64,000 bases of DNA from CAZLMW01 sp964560875. GTDB taxonomy: Bacteria; Myxococcota_A; UBA9042. The stretch lies in contig CAZLMW010000031.1 of NCBI GenBank assembly GCA_964560875.1, positions 1 to 64,000 of the forward strand, written 5' to 3'. The notes below the pieces were generated by a model that did no database searches, was not told the origin of the DNA, and worked only from the letters and a program-made list of their open reading frames with translations. Shown one piece after another: positions 26,592 to 34,989 of the stretch. The translations under genes and the position numbers were made by a program. Numbering within the stretch: position 1 is the first letter of the stretch; each line of letters opens with the position of its first letter.

Positions 26592-27769
26592 CGCGGGCAC
26601 CTCGAGGCGTCTTCCTTGCAAGCGGCCATGACGCGGCGCAGCTCAGTGGCTCGGGCGAAGAGGTCTGCGTCGTTGATCCCGTGCAACGACCGCTGCGCGT
26701 CCCGATGGCGACCGCTTCGGAATTGCGCGTACGCGAGGGCGTAGCGGAGCTCGTCGTCGCCCTGCAGGCACTGTTTTGCGAGGGCCGGCGCCATGGTCGC
26801 GGCCGCTTCGTACCGCTCGAGCTCGATCAACAGGCCGATGCGCTGGCGAAGTTTTCGCGCGGGATCGAGGACGCGGGCGTTGGTGCGGAGCGCGCGGTTG
26901 AGCATTCCTGCGCGCCGGTACAGCTCCGCTGCCTCGACGGCGAGTTTCGGCCACCGCATCGAGGCGGCGTCCAGGCGTCGCGCAGAGATCACGATCTTGC
27001 CCGCGTCGAGCCAGCAGCGGGCCAGCAGCACCGCGGTGGCGCGATCGTGGGGATAGCGCAAGCGGGCGTCTTCCAGCAGCGCGGCGGCGCGCAGATGCGC
27101 TCCGGACCGGCGCATTCCCTCGGCGACGGCGAGGCGATCGGCCGCGGTCGCGTCCGGGTGGGCGAAGAGCCGCTTGCCGATCTGTTGCGCGGCCTGAAAG
27201 AGGCCGAGTTCGACCAGCAAGAGCACGCGACGTCGCGCAAACACGATGCTCTTTGGAAACATCGTGCCCCCGGCGACCAGCGCGGCGTACGCCGCTTTCT
27301 TGTCGCCCAACATCCGCCAACAGCGGGCACGCAGCATCCAGGTGCCGACGGTCTTTCGGCCAGCCTCCCCCGCCGCGTCGAGGGCGCCGAGCGCCTCCTT
27401 GTAGCGCTTCGAACCGGCATACGCCTGCGCCAGGAAGACGCGGGCAAGCGGGTCCTTCTGACCAGCCTGGATCGCGGCCTGCAAGAACGCGGCGGCCGGC
27501 GCCCACAGTTTGCGCCGCAGCGAAATCACGCCCCGAAGCGTGTAGTACTGCGCCTTGTCGATCGTCTCGCCGTTGGCGCCCTTGTCGTCGGGGCTGATCT
27601 GCTCCAGCTCGGCCGCCGCCCGATCGACGTGTCCGTCGCGCAACAACATGGCGGCGAGGGCCACACGGTCGGGCTCGTCGTCAGCATGGACCGACGTGGC
27701 CCCGACGCTCGCGATCGCGAAGGCGACCGCGCCGACGACCGCCATCTTGTGCCGGTAAACCGCGTTCAT
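26588..27769 (-). CDS. exported TPR protein of the TonB2-type system
   Basis: A 393-residue protein. The ATG at 27769 overlaps the tonB stop by 4 bp; the signal peptide is MAVVGAVAFAIASVGATSVHADD. The rest is helical TPR-like repeats (for example ALLEDARLRYPHDRATAVLLARCWLDAG and AKYYTLRGVISLRRKLWAPAAAFLQAA-type units), predicted periplasmic. Vibrio TonB2 operons also carry a TPR-protein gene next to tonB2, so the position supports a role in TonB2 complex function. It overlaps the receptor gene by 4 bp at its other end. Confidence 0.85.
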   Translation of the reverse strand: MNAVYRHKMAVVGAVAFAIASVGATSVHADDEPDRVALAAMLLRDGHVDRAAAELEQISPDDKGANGETIDKAQYYTLRGVISLRRKLWAPAAAFLQAAIQAGQKDPLARVFLAQAYAGSKRYKEALGALDAAGEAGRKTVGTWMLRARCWRMLGDKKAAYAALVAGGTMFPKSIVFARRRVLLLVELGLFQAAQQIGKRLFAHPDATAADRLAVAEGMRRSGAHLRAAALLEDARLRYPHDRATAVLLARCWLDAGKIVISARRLDAASMRWPKLAVEAAELYRRAGMLNRALRTNARVLDPARKLRQRIGLLIELERYEAAATMAPALAKQCLQGDDELRYALAYAQFRSGRHRDAQRSLHGINDADLFARATELRRVMAACKEDASRCPR

Positions 27770-28401
27770 GTGAGCTTGAACCGCAGCGTTTGCCGGGCCC
27801 ACACCTTGACCGGCCGCCCCTGGTATTCGGCGGGCACGAAGCGCCACTGGCGGACCGCGTCCTGCGCCGCTTCATCGAACACCCCGGCGGGCTGGGCCTC
27901 GAGCACTTTGACGCGCTCGACCTGCCCCGAGGCCCCGACCAGCAGGCTCAGCACGATCTTGCCCTGGACACCGCGGGCCCGGGCGCGCGGCGGGTAGCGG
28001 GGCGCGACCCGCTGGACGGGCCGCGGCGGCCGGTCGACGGAGCCCTCTGTCATCACGAGGTTCTTGGCGGCCGCCCCCTGCGCCACAAGCTCGTCCGAAT
28101 CAAGCCCGAGGTCGAGACCGCCCATAGCCCCACCGACATCGACCCCCGACAGCCCTGTCTGCAGCTTTGGAGCCGGCGCGCGTGCGGTCCGGCGAGCCTT
28201 GCTGCGGCGCTTCTTCGGCTTGGGAGACTTGGGTTTAGGGCGGCGTTTCCTGGGCGCCTTCACCGCCATGGCGACGGCCTTCTTGTGGTCGTGCTGGGCC
28301 TTGTCGACCTCGCCGCGACTGATCACGGTCATCAGGCCGATCACGCCGATCGTCCCGCAAGCCATCGCGATGAACGCGCAGATGTGTCGGAACACAGCCA
28401 T
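27766..28401 (-). CDS. tonB: TonB energy transducer
   Basis: A 211-residue protein. One N-terminal transmembrane helix (ICAFIAMACGTIGVIGLMTVIS) is followed by a basic, Pro-rich linker (PRKRRPKPKSPKPKKRR) and a C-terminal TonB domain: PRYPPRARARGVQGKIVLSL, VLEAQPAGVFDEAAQDAVRQWRF and VKVWARQTLRF. It spans the periplasm and transfers proton-motive energy from ExbB/ExbD to the receptor encoded downstream. The start at 28401 is chosen for the strong SD gaggaggaag in the duplicated segment and because the helix follows directly; the open frame extends upstream through a palindromic insert. Its stop overlaps the TPR gene start. Confidence 0.92.
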   Translation of the reverse strand: MAVFRHICAFIAMACGTIGVIGLMTVISRGEVDKAQHDHKKAVAMAVKAPRKRRPKPKSPKPKKRRSKARRTARAPAPKLQTGLSGVDVGGAMGGLDLGLDSDELVAQGAAAKNLVMTEGSVDRPPRPVQRVAPRYPPRARARGVQGKIVLSLLVGASGQVERVKVLEAQPAGVFDEAAQDAVRQWRFVPAEYQGRPVKVWARQTLRFKLT

Positions 28402-28425
28402 CAACCCGCTTCCTCCTCGGTGGCG
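28399..28425. repeat. direct repeat copy B (carries tonB SD and start)
   Basis: A 27-bp segment that matches 28545-28571 with two mismatches. On the minus strand it reads through a GAGGAGGAAG Shine-Dalgarno sequence, encodes ATEEEAG plus stop, and ends with the tonB ATG in a TGATG overlap. Confidence 0.85.
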
Positions 28426-28547
28426 CGGCGCGGCACCGCGCCACAAGGCGTTGTTGCGTTTCTTCGCACCGCAAGCGGTGCTGCGCGCGAAGCCAGCCTG
28501 CGGCATGGCCGCTTGCTGGTCGCCACATACGGGGTCGGCGGCTTCAT
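28401..28547 (-). CDS. 48-residue ORF in the exbD-tonB insertion
   Basis: The frame starts at the ATG overlapping the exbD stop (TGATG at 28547) and ends ATEEEAG-stop overlapping the tonB ATG (28401). It is rich in Arg and Ala (SKRPCRRLASRAAPLAVRR) and shows no fold or signal peptide. It may be translated simply because the insertion carried a duplicated SD and start/stop pair, and so may act as a coupling leader rather than as a functional peptide. DNA in the interval forms hairpins, which favours a palindromic element over a true gene. Confidence 0.3.
   Translation of the reverse strand: MKPPTPYVATSKRPCRRLASRAAPLAVRRNATTPCGAVPRRATEEEAG
28420..28481. repeat. two hairpins in the exbD-tonB insertion (REP-like)
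   Basis: A perfect 9-bp inverted repeat gtggcgcgg/ccgcgccac lies at 28420-28428 and 28436-28444 (7-nt loop), and a 7-bp one, gcaccgc/gcggtgc, at 28466-28472 and 28475-28481 (2-nt loop). The second can extend through flanking cttcgc/gcgaag. Neither is followed by a T-run, so they look like interspersed palindromes or mRNA-stability elements rather than terminators. Confidence 0.6.
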
Positions 28548-28571
28548 CAGCCCGCTTCCTCCTCTGTGGCG
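28545..28571. repeat. direct repeat copy A (3' end of exbD)
   Basis: The partner of 28399-28425, offset by 146 bp. It encodes the exbD C-terminus ATEEEAG, its stop and an overlapping ATG. Internal GAGGAGGAAG is an SD placed to start the next gene by coupling. Confidence 0.85.
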
Positions 28572-28951
28572 ACGGCGACGTCCTTCGCGCCGGCGAGGCG
28601 ACACTTGTCGACGACATCCACGAGCTTTTCGGCCGGCACCTGGCGGTCGGTGATGACGAGCACCTGGCCGGAGGCAGAGCCGCGCAACAGCTCGCGAATT
28701 CGGCTTTGCAGCATCCAGGCCTTGACCGGCGAGCGGTCGACGTAGATGGCGCCGTCCCGCTCGATGTGGACCCGCAACGCCTTGGTCGACGCCCGCTGCG
28801 CGCTTGCGGCGCTGGGGCGTTGGATGTCCAGCTTCATGTCCTTGACGAAGGTCGTCGACACCATGAAGAAGATCAGCAGGATGAAGACCATGTCGATCAG
28901 CGGCGCGATGTTGACCTCGGCCTCGGCCTCCTGGCGGCGCATTCGTCGCAT
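28547..28951 (-). CDS. exbD: ExbD proton-channel subunit
   Basis: A 134-residue ExbD/TolR protein. One transmembrane helix carries the conserved channel Asp in NIAPLIDMVFILLIFFMVSTTF, preceded by a short basic N-terminus (MRRMRRQEAEAEV). The periplasmic domain includes RVHIERDGAIYVDRSPV and GQVLVITDRQVPAEKLVDVVDKCRLAG, typical of the family. The ATG at 28951 overlaps the exbB stop by one base. Works with ExbB and TtpC to convert the proton gradient into movement of TonB. Confidence 0.95.
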   Translation of the reverse strand: MRRMRRQEAEAEVNIAPLIDMVFILLIFFMVSTTFVKDMKLDIQRPSAASAQRASTKALRVHIERDGAIYVDRSPVKAWMLQSRIRELLRGSASGQVLVITDRQVPAEKLVDVVDKCRLAGAKDVAVATEEEAG

Positions 28952-29586
28952 CAGTTCATCTCCCCGCCGCCGCCGCCGATGCGCTGACTGGCGTGTTCGG
29001 CGCAGAGCAGGTCCTTGAGCTTGTCCAGCTCGTTTTCGAGAACGCGCTGCTTGCGGGCCAACAGGCCGCCGGCCACGAGGCCGGGGATCGCGACGACGAG
29101 GCCCATCTCGGTCGAGACGAGGGCCTGCGAAATGCCGCCGGCAATGCCACCCGATTGGGCGAAAAGGGCCATGTCGCCGAGCGCGTCGAAGGTCGCGACC
29201 ATGCCCGAAACGGTGCCGAGCAGTCCCGCGAGTGGAGCGGCGCCGACGATGGCCTTGATGAGGGTGTCGCCGCGAGAAAGGTCGCGCTGAATCGGTCCCA
29301 GCGCCTCGTCGAGATGGGGGCGAGCTGGATGACGCAGGCCGTCGACCGCAGCCACCGCTGCGTTGACGCTCCGACCGAGTACACCTCTGTCGGCCAGTTG
29401 CCCCGCGCGCGCCCGAGCCACGAGCTTGGGCAACGACCCGGTGGCGCCGCGGAACAACCCGACGAAACGCCAACCGAGGGCGTACCAAAGCAGCGCCGTC
29501 GCCGCGAGCAGCGGAGGCATCACAAAGCCACCCCGCGCGATCGTATCGGCGGCCTGGTCGAGCAGTATATGCAGCGTGGCTGTCAT
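28951..29586 (-). CDS. exbB: ExbB proton-channel subunit (TonB2 type)
   Basis: A 211-residue MotA/TolQ/ExbB family protein, short as in ExbB2 proteins. Three transmembrane segments: FVMPPLLAATALLWYALGW, then APLAGLLGTVSGMVATFDAL and GGISQALVSTEMGLVVAIPGLVAGGLLA, the last two with the family signature. The C-terminus is charged and ends in a Gly-rich GGGGGEMN. It lies between ttpC (18 bp gap) and exbD (1-nt overlap). Confidence 0.94.
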   Translation of the reverse strand: MTATLHILLDQAADTIARGGFVMPPLLAATALLWYALGWRFVGLFRGATGSLPKLVARARAGQLADRGVLGRSVNAAVAAVDGLRHPARPHLDEALGPIQRDLSRGDTLIKAIVGAAPLAGLLGTVSGMVATFDALGDMALFAQSGGIAGGISQALVSTEMGLVVAIPGLVAGGLLARKQRVLENELDKLKDLLCAEHASQRIGGGGGEMN

Positions 29587-29604
29587 CGCTTCGTCCGTCT
29601 CGGC

Positions 29605-31101
29605 TCAGGGCAGCAGCGCCGCGGCGGCGACATTTGTGGCGTTCACGCCGGCGTTGTTGACGGTGGTCCTGACATCTGGGGGCGCGTCACCGTCCGTCGG
29701 CACGGTGCGCTCGTACGCGTTGATGACGCGCAACGCGGCCTCTTCCATCCGCGTCTCAATGCGGCGCGCGTAGCCGCTCAGCAGCGTGCCCAGCAGCAGC
29801 GCGGGAATCGCTACAACGAGGCCGAGCTCGGTCGTGATCAGCGCCTCGGAGATGCCGCCCGACAGCATTTTGGGATCGCCCGTCCCGTGCTCGGTGATGA
29901 CGTCGAACGTGGCGATCATGCCGGCGACAGTACCGAGCAGACCCAGCAGCGGGGCCACCGCAGCGCACACAGAGATCGTCGCTCCAAAGCGCTCGATGCG
30001 TCCCGATTGGGCGAGCATGCTCTCGCTTGCGACGTCCTCGATGATGGCCCGCGCCTCGCCGAGCCGACCGACAACGGCCCGCACGGTCGCGCCGACCGCA
30101 CCGCCAGCTCGCGTCGCGGCGGCCCGCGCATCGGCCAGCTCCCCGCGCCCGACCAAGTCCACGACGCGATCGGTGGCGCGGCCACCTCGCGCAGCCACGA
30201 GCAGCAGGATCGCGCGCAGCAGGGCCAGGACGGCCGCGACGGCGCCGAGCCCAACGATGACCCACGCCACGATGCCGCCTTTGTCGACGAGCTCGAACGC
30301 AGTCTGCTCTTTGGGTGGATTGATGGCCTTGTCGAGGCTGCCGTAGACGAAGATGGGCAGCATCCCCCCGCGCTCAGCTTCGTCCGGTCCGGTGCTGGCG
30401 TCGAAAAGAGGCGCCGCGTTGGCGGCAGACTGGGGCCACACCTTGAGATGCCCGCCGCCCGCGGGCGCCAACGCAGCGGTGGTGCCGTCGTGATGGACAT
30501 ACGAAGCGATACTGCCAACCCGCAACAGGTCGCCCTTGCGTTGCCGGCCGTCCGAATCGAAATACGTCCCGCGCTCGCGACGAACGGCGGACGCCTGGCC
30601 GAGCAATGTGGCAGCGGCTTGGGTGATGGCGGCGACCTTGGCCAGCCGCTTTCCGGGCACGGCCAGCTCGACACCGGCCTCGTTGAGCGTGTCCACGGCG
30701 CGCTGGACGGACTCGCCAAAGAGGTCCTTGTTTTCGTCGATGGCCTCGCCGTCGCGCTCGAGCTCGCGGATCTTCGCGTCCATCGCGTCGGCCTCCCGGC
30801 GCGCTTTCAGGATCGTCCGGGACAAGCCGGCGATGGCCGCCTCCGCCCGACCGCTGCGCGACTTCTGCTCACCCTTGAGCGCAGCAAGCCGTTTGCGAAG
30901 TGACGCGGCTTCGGCCTGCACGAACGCGATCTCCCGGGCATAGGCGCGCTGCAGGGCCCGGTCGGCGGCGACTGCGGCGACCTTGTTGGCGCTCGCCACC
31001 GAATTTGCGGTCTTCGAAGCCGCGGATACCGAAGCGCTCGCGACCGAAATGGCCACGACCGCGAGCGCCAGCAGCAGCCTCATCATCGTCGTCTTTTTCA
31101 T
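29605..31101 (-). CDS. ttpC: TtpC-like MotA/TolQ/ExbB protein with periplasmic N-domain
   Basis: A 498-residue protein. The ATG at 31101 overlaps the DUF3450 gene stop (ATGA). A signal-like helix LLLALAVVAISVASASVSAA is followed by a long helical periplasmic region (coiled coil to about residue 130, then mixed sequence to about 260). The C-terminal half has three transmembrane helices with the ExbB signature (APLLGLLGTVAGMIATFDVI and GGISEALITTELGLVVAIPALLLG). This extended ExbB-like form next to a short ExbB is the hallmark of TtpC in Vibrio TonB2 systems, where it is required together with ExbB2/ExbD2/TonB2. Confidence 0.88.
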   Translation of the reverse strand: MKKTTMMRLLLALAVVAISVASASVSAASKTANSVASANKVAAVAADRALQRAYAREIAFVQAEAASLRKRLAALKGEQKSRSGRAEAAIAGLSRTILKARREADAMDAKIRELERDGEAIDENKDLFGESVQRAVDTLNEAGVELAVPGKRLAKVAAITQAAATLLGQASAVRRERGTYFDSDGRQRKGDLLRVGSIASYVHHDGTTAALAPAGGGHLKVWPQSAANAAPLFDASTGPDEAERGGMLPIFVYGSLDKAINPPKEQTAFELVDKGGIVAWVIVGLGAVAAVLALLRAILLLVAARGGRATDRVVDLVGRGELADARAAATRAGGAVGATVRAVVGRLGEARAIIEDVASESMLAQSGRIERFGATISVCAAVAPLLGLLGTVAGMIATFDVITEHGTGDPKMLSGGISEALITTELGLVVAIPALLLGTLLSGYARRIETRMEEAALRVINAYERTVPTDGDAPPDVRTTVNNAGVNATNVAAAALLP

Positions 31102-31913
31102 GGCGTCACCTGCGCGCCCCGGGTCGATCCCGCGCTCTTGAGCACCCATGGCACCTCGAAGAAGCCCGCGCGAACCTGCTGGTCAAAGCTCACGAAGAGC
31201 GCCTGCACCAGCGCCTTGTGCCGCTCGTCCTTGACCTCGACGAAGCGCCAGCCACCGGCCTTGCCCGCGTCCTTCGCCGCGTAGCCGAAGCGCTGGTCGC
31301 CGACCCGGAAGAAGAGCATCACCGCGCCGATATGCACGACGTCCGCGAGCACTTGCCTGCCGTCCAACGTCACGACCTGGCGGTCCTTGGCGCTCTCCTT
31401 CGCGAGCCGCCGCTCGTCCTCCACCGCCGACCACAGCCGGGCAAACGCCTTGGCGGGCGTCAATGTGCCCTCGTCCAGCCGCTTGCCGAGACGCTCGAGA
31501 TCCTTGAGCCGTTCGTCGCGGCGAAACGGCAATCCCACCGCGACCACCGCAACGATCGTGGCGATGGCGCGCTTGACGGCGGGCTTGAGGGCCTCTTGCG
31601 CGGCAGCGGCGGCGGTGATGCGCTTCTTGTGCCGATCCATGGCCTCCGCGAGCTGCTTATGGCGCAGCTGTTCGCGGCGCAGCTCGAGCTCGAGATCCGC
31701 CTTCTGCGCTGCCAACGCCCGGTTGCGCATCCGGGCGGCGTCCTTGTGGTCGGCGATGTCCGTGGCGAGGCGGTCCACCTCGGCGCGCAGTTTTGCAAGC
31801 TTCGTCGCCTGGTCGCTCGAGTCGGATGCACCCGCCACGATGGGCGTCGACACAAGGGCCGCGACGATCACGACCAGCCCAAGCCGGCTGCGGACAAAGG
31901 TGTGCTGCATCAT
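31098..31913 (-). CDS. DUF3450 periplasmic protein of the TonB2-type system
   Basis: A 271-residue protein with a signal peptide (LGLVVIVAALVSTPIVAGASD), a coiled-coil N-half (KLAKLRAEVDRLATDIADHK onward) and a compact C-half with LPFRRDERLKDLERL and GAVMLFFRVGDQRFGYAAKD, both typical of DUF3450. In gammaproteobacterial TonB2 operons this family is always directly upstream of ttpC, as here. It is 75 bp downstream of the beta-helix lipoprotein gene. The molecular role is not established; a periplasmic partner of TtpC is inferred. Confidence 0.87.
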   Translation of the reverse strand: MMQHTFVRSRLGLVVIVAALVSTPIVAGASDSSDQATKLAKLRAEVDRLATDIADHKDAARMRNRALAAQKADLELELRREQLRHKQLAEAMDRHKKRITAAAAAQEALKPAVKRAIATIVAVVAVGLPFRRDERLKDLERLGKRLDEGTLTPAKAFARLWSAVEDERRLAKESAKDRQVVTLDGRQVLADVVHIGAVMLFFRVGDQRFGYAAKDAGKAGGWRFVEVKDERHKALVQALFVSFDQQVRAGFFEVPWVLKSAGSTRGAQVTP

Positions 31914-31988
31914 GGTGTTGCCTCTTTTTGGTTGCGGACTACGAGCGTCCCTACGCCCCGAACCGACCGTTTCCCCTGAAACGGACCG

Positions 31989-33413
<1,425 letters not shown>

Positions 33414-33519
33414 CGTAGAGTCTCCGTCGGGGTCCGGTGTGAAGCGCTTGGCCCGCGCTGCTGTTGGCGGGCTCCCGACGACGATCTAGAGGTGCCTTGT
33501 GGCGGGTGGGTGGCGTTGG

Positions 33520-33537
33520 GTGACAGCGTCGTGACGA
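33520..33537 (-). promoter_or_regulatory. Pho-box-like direct repeat upstream of the TonB2 operon
   Basis: On the minus strand the sequence reads TCGTCAC-GACG-CTGTCAC, two 7-mers at an 11-bp period about 107 bp before the operon start. The second half-site fits the CTGTCAY form of PhoB sites and the first fits in 5 of 7 positions, but the spacer is not AT-rich. No other candidate operator was seen in 33414-33617. Confidence 0.3.
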
Positions 33538-33617
33538 ATCGGCGACCGGTCGCGGTGCGATGCGAGTTCTCACCGCCGCGTCACCAAGCCGACGCATTTG
33601 TCGCACGCCCGTTGCAT

Positions 33618-33981
33618 ATGGAGTGTGTCAGTCACGGAAAATGGGGCACGGCGACCTGCCGTGAGACGCTGACCTGTAAGAAGACTCAGGACTGCGCGCT
33701 GCCGCAAGCAAGCGACTGCCATGCCAAGTGTCTGGCGGCGATGGACAAGAAGCATATCGATGTGTTCGTCAAAGAGCAGGACTGCTCGCGGCAGGCGATC
33801 AAGGCGTCTTCCCGCCGCAGACCATCGCGTTGGGCGCTGCGGTGGCGCGACAGATACCGCTGGCCGTCTCCGCGGCAAAAGCCGATATGACGTGGATATC
33901 GTTGAACTTACGATCGCTGATGTGCACGGAGAAGGACGCGAGCGGGTCGCCGTCGAAGGTGCAAACCGATCTACTTGCTGA
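33618..33981 (+). pseudogene. frameshifted Cys-rich protein remnant
   Basis: Three consecutive reading frames look coding. Frame one runs from the ATG at 33618 (MECVSHGKWGTATCRETLTC to KEQDCSRQAIKA). From about 33810 the sense continues in a second frame (VFPPQTIALGAAVARQIPLAV), and from about 33885 in a third (YDVDIVELTIADVHGEGRERV to NRSTC and a stop at 33979-33981). Each step equals a one-base loss, so this may be a decayed gene or a spot with assembly errors. It meets the minus-strand lipoprotein gene tail to tail. The 204 bp before it (33414-33617) hold only the operon promoter region. Confidence 0.45.
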
Positions 33982-34645
33982 CCGCGTGGGTCGCGGCGCG
34001 TCGGCGCAGTTCTGCAACCTTGGAGGCCACGTCGGTCGTGAGTTCGATGGTCCGCCCCGCCGCGTCCGCCCGGAGCTTCAGACCAGCGATGTAAAGCGGG
34101 CAGTTGGGCATTTGCGCGAAGCCTCGGGCGCGTCCAAACGCAAAATGGCACTGCGCGTGCGCCTTCAACGCCGCGATCGGTACTCCCTTCGCGACTTTCA
34201 GGCGCACCCCGCCTGGGATCTCCTCGTAGTTGACGATCGGCCCGCGTACCGGGCAAGCGCTACGGGTCTTGGGCGGGAATCGGTGGCATGCGCCTTGCTC
34301 GAACGCCTCAAGAGCCTTGGCGGCGGCGAGGTGCTCAGCGGCGAGCCGACGATAGTGGGCCGCGTGGTCGGTGTGTTGCTCGGTGGGGTTGTACACATGC
34401 AGCGGGAAGTCGTAGATGCCGCCGGCGCTGCCCACGGGACCCGGGATCTCCGTCGTCTGGGCCTTCGGATTGTACTTCCGTGCGTGCTTGTCGGCCTTTG
34501 ACCGTTCGTGCGCCGCGTGTTCGCGATGCTCCTTTGCGCTCATATCGTCGGGTTCGGTGCCCTGAGGCCCGCTGCAGGCGACCGCGATCAGGATCGCTGC
34601 GAGCGTGGCGATTTGCGCCGGGTTGTGTTTAGGGTTGCGTCTCAT
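33971..34645 (-). CDS. His/Lys-rich predicted lipoprotein, unknown function
   Basis: A 224-residue protein. The ATG at 34645 is chosen for its SD (gagga, 5 nt away) and the signal MRRNPKHNPAQIATLAAILIAVAC with lipobox AVAC. The first part of the mature protein is charged and His-rich (DMSAKEHREHAAHERSKADKHA and TEQHTDHAAHYRRLAAEHLAA), suggesting helices. A later part has four cysteines (CHRFPPKTRSAC, CHFAFGRARGFAQMPNC). A helical N-part with DMSAxEHxxxA is known from other myxobacterial-type lipoproteins. Function unknown. Confidence 0.75.
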   Translation of the reverse strand: MRRNPKHNPAQIATLAAILIAVACSGPQGTEPDDMSAKEHREHAAHERSKADKHARKYNPKAQTTEIPGPVGSAGGIYDFPLHVYNPTEQHTDHAAHYRRLAAEHLAAAKALEAFEQGACHRFPPKTRSACPVRGPIVNYEEIPGGVRLKVAKGVPIAALKAHAQCHFAFGRARGFAQMPNCPLYIAGLKLRADAAGRTIELTTDVASKVAELRRRAATHAVSK

Positions 34646-34989
34646 GGTGTTCCTCGGGTGGGTTGATGATTTCCCATGCTGCACCGATGCTGGGTGCGAC
34701 AACGCGGTTCATGCTGGACGGATGCTAGGTCATCGCCCCCCCCTGACAACCGTCGTTCACGCCAAGGTGGGTGAAAAGACGCAGAAGGCGGCGATGAGCA
34801 TCCACCGCACCTATCACGCGCTGACGTCCGCGTCGGGACGCATTGCTCGATGAGGTCGATGCCCGCCAAAATATTAATCCGTCCGTACGAGCGTGGTACA
34901 GACGGAACGTCCCTTCCCCCACTGGAGCGTCCCATGCATCCAATCCCCGTCACGCTGGCGGGCTCGCCCATGGTCCTCGCGGTCGGTCT
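34646..34989. promoter_or_regulatory. divergent intergenic region with an inverted repeat
   Basis: These 344 bp separate the His-rich lipoprotein from the papain-like lipoprotein gene. An inverted repeat of 11-bp arms (tccgtccgtac/gtacagacgga, one mismatch, 7-nt loop) lies at 34878-34906, just after an AT-rich aaaatattaat at 34868-34878. It could be an operator or a 5'-leader hairpin. No further gene was recognised. Confidence 0.4.
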
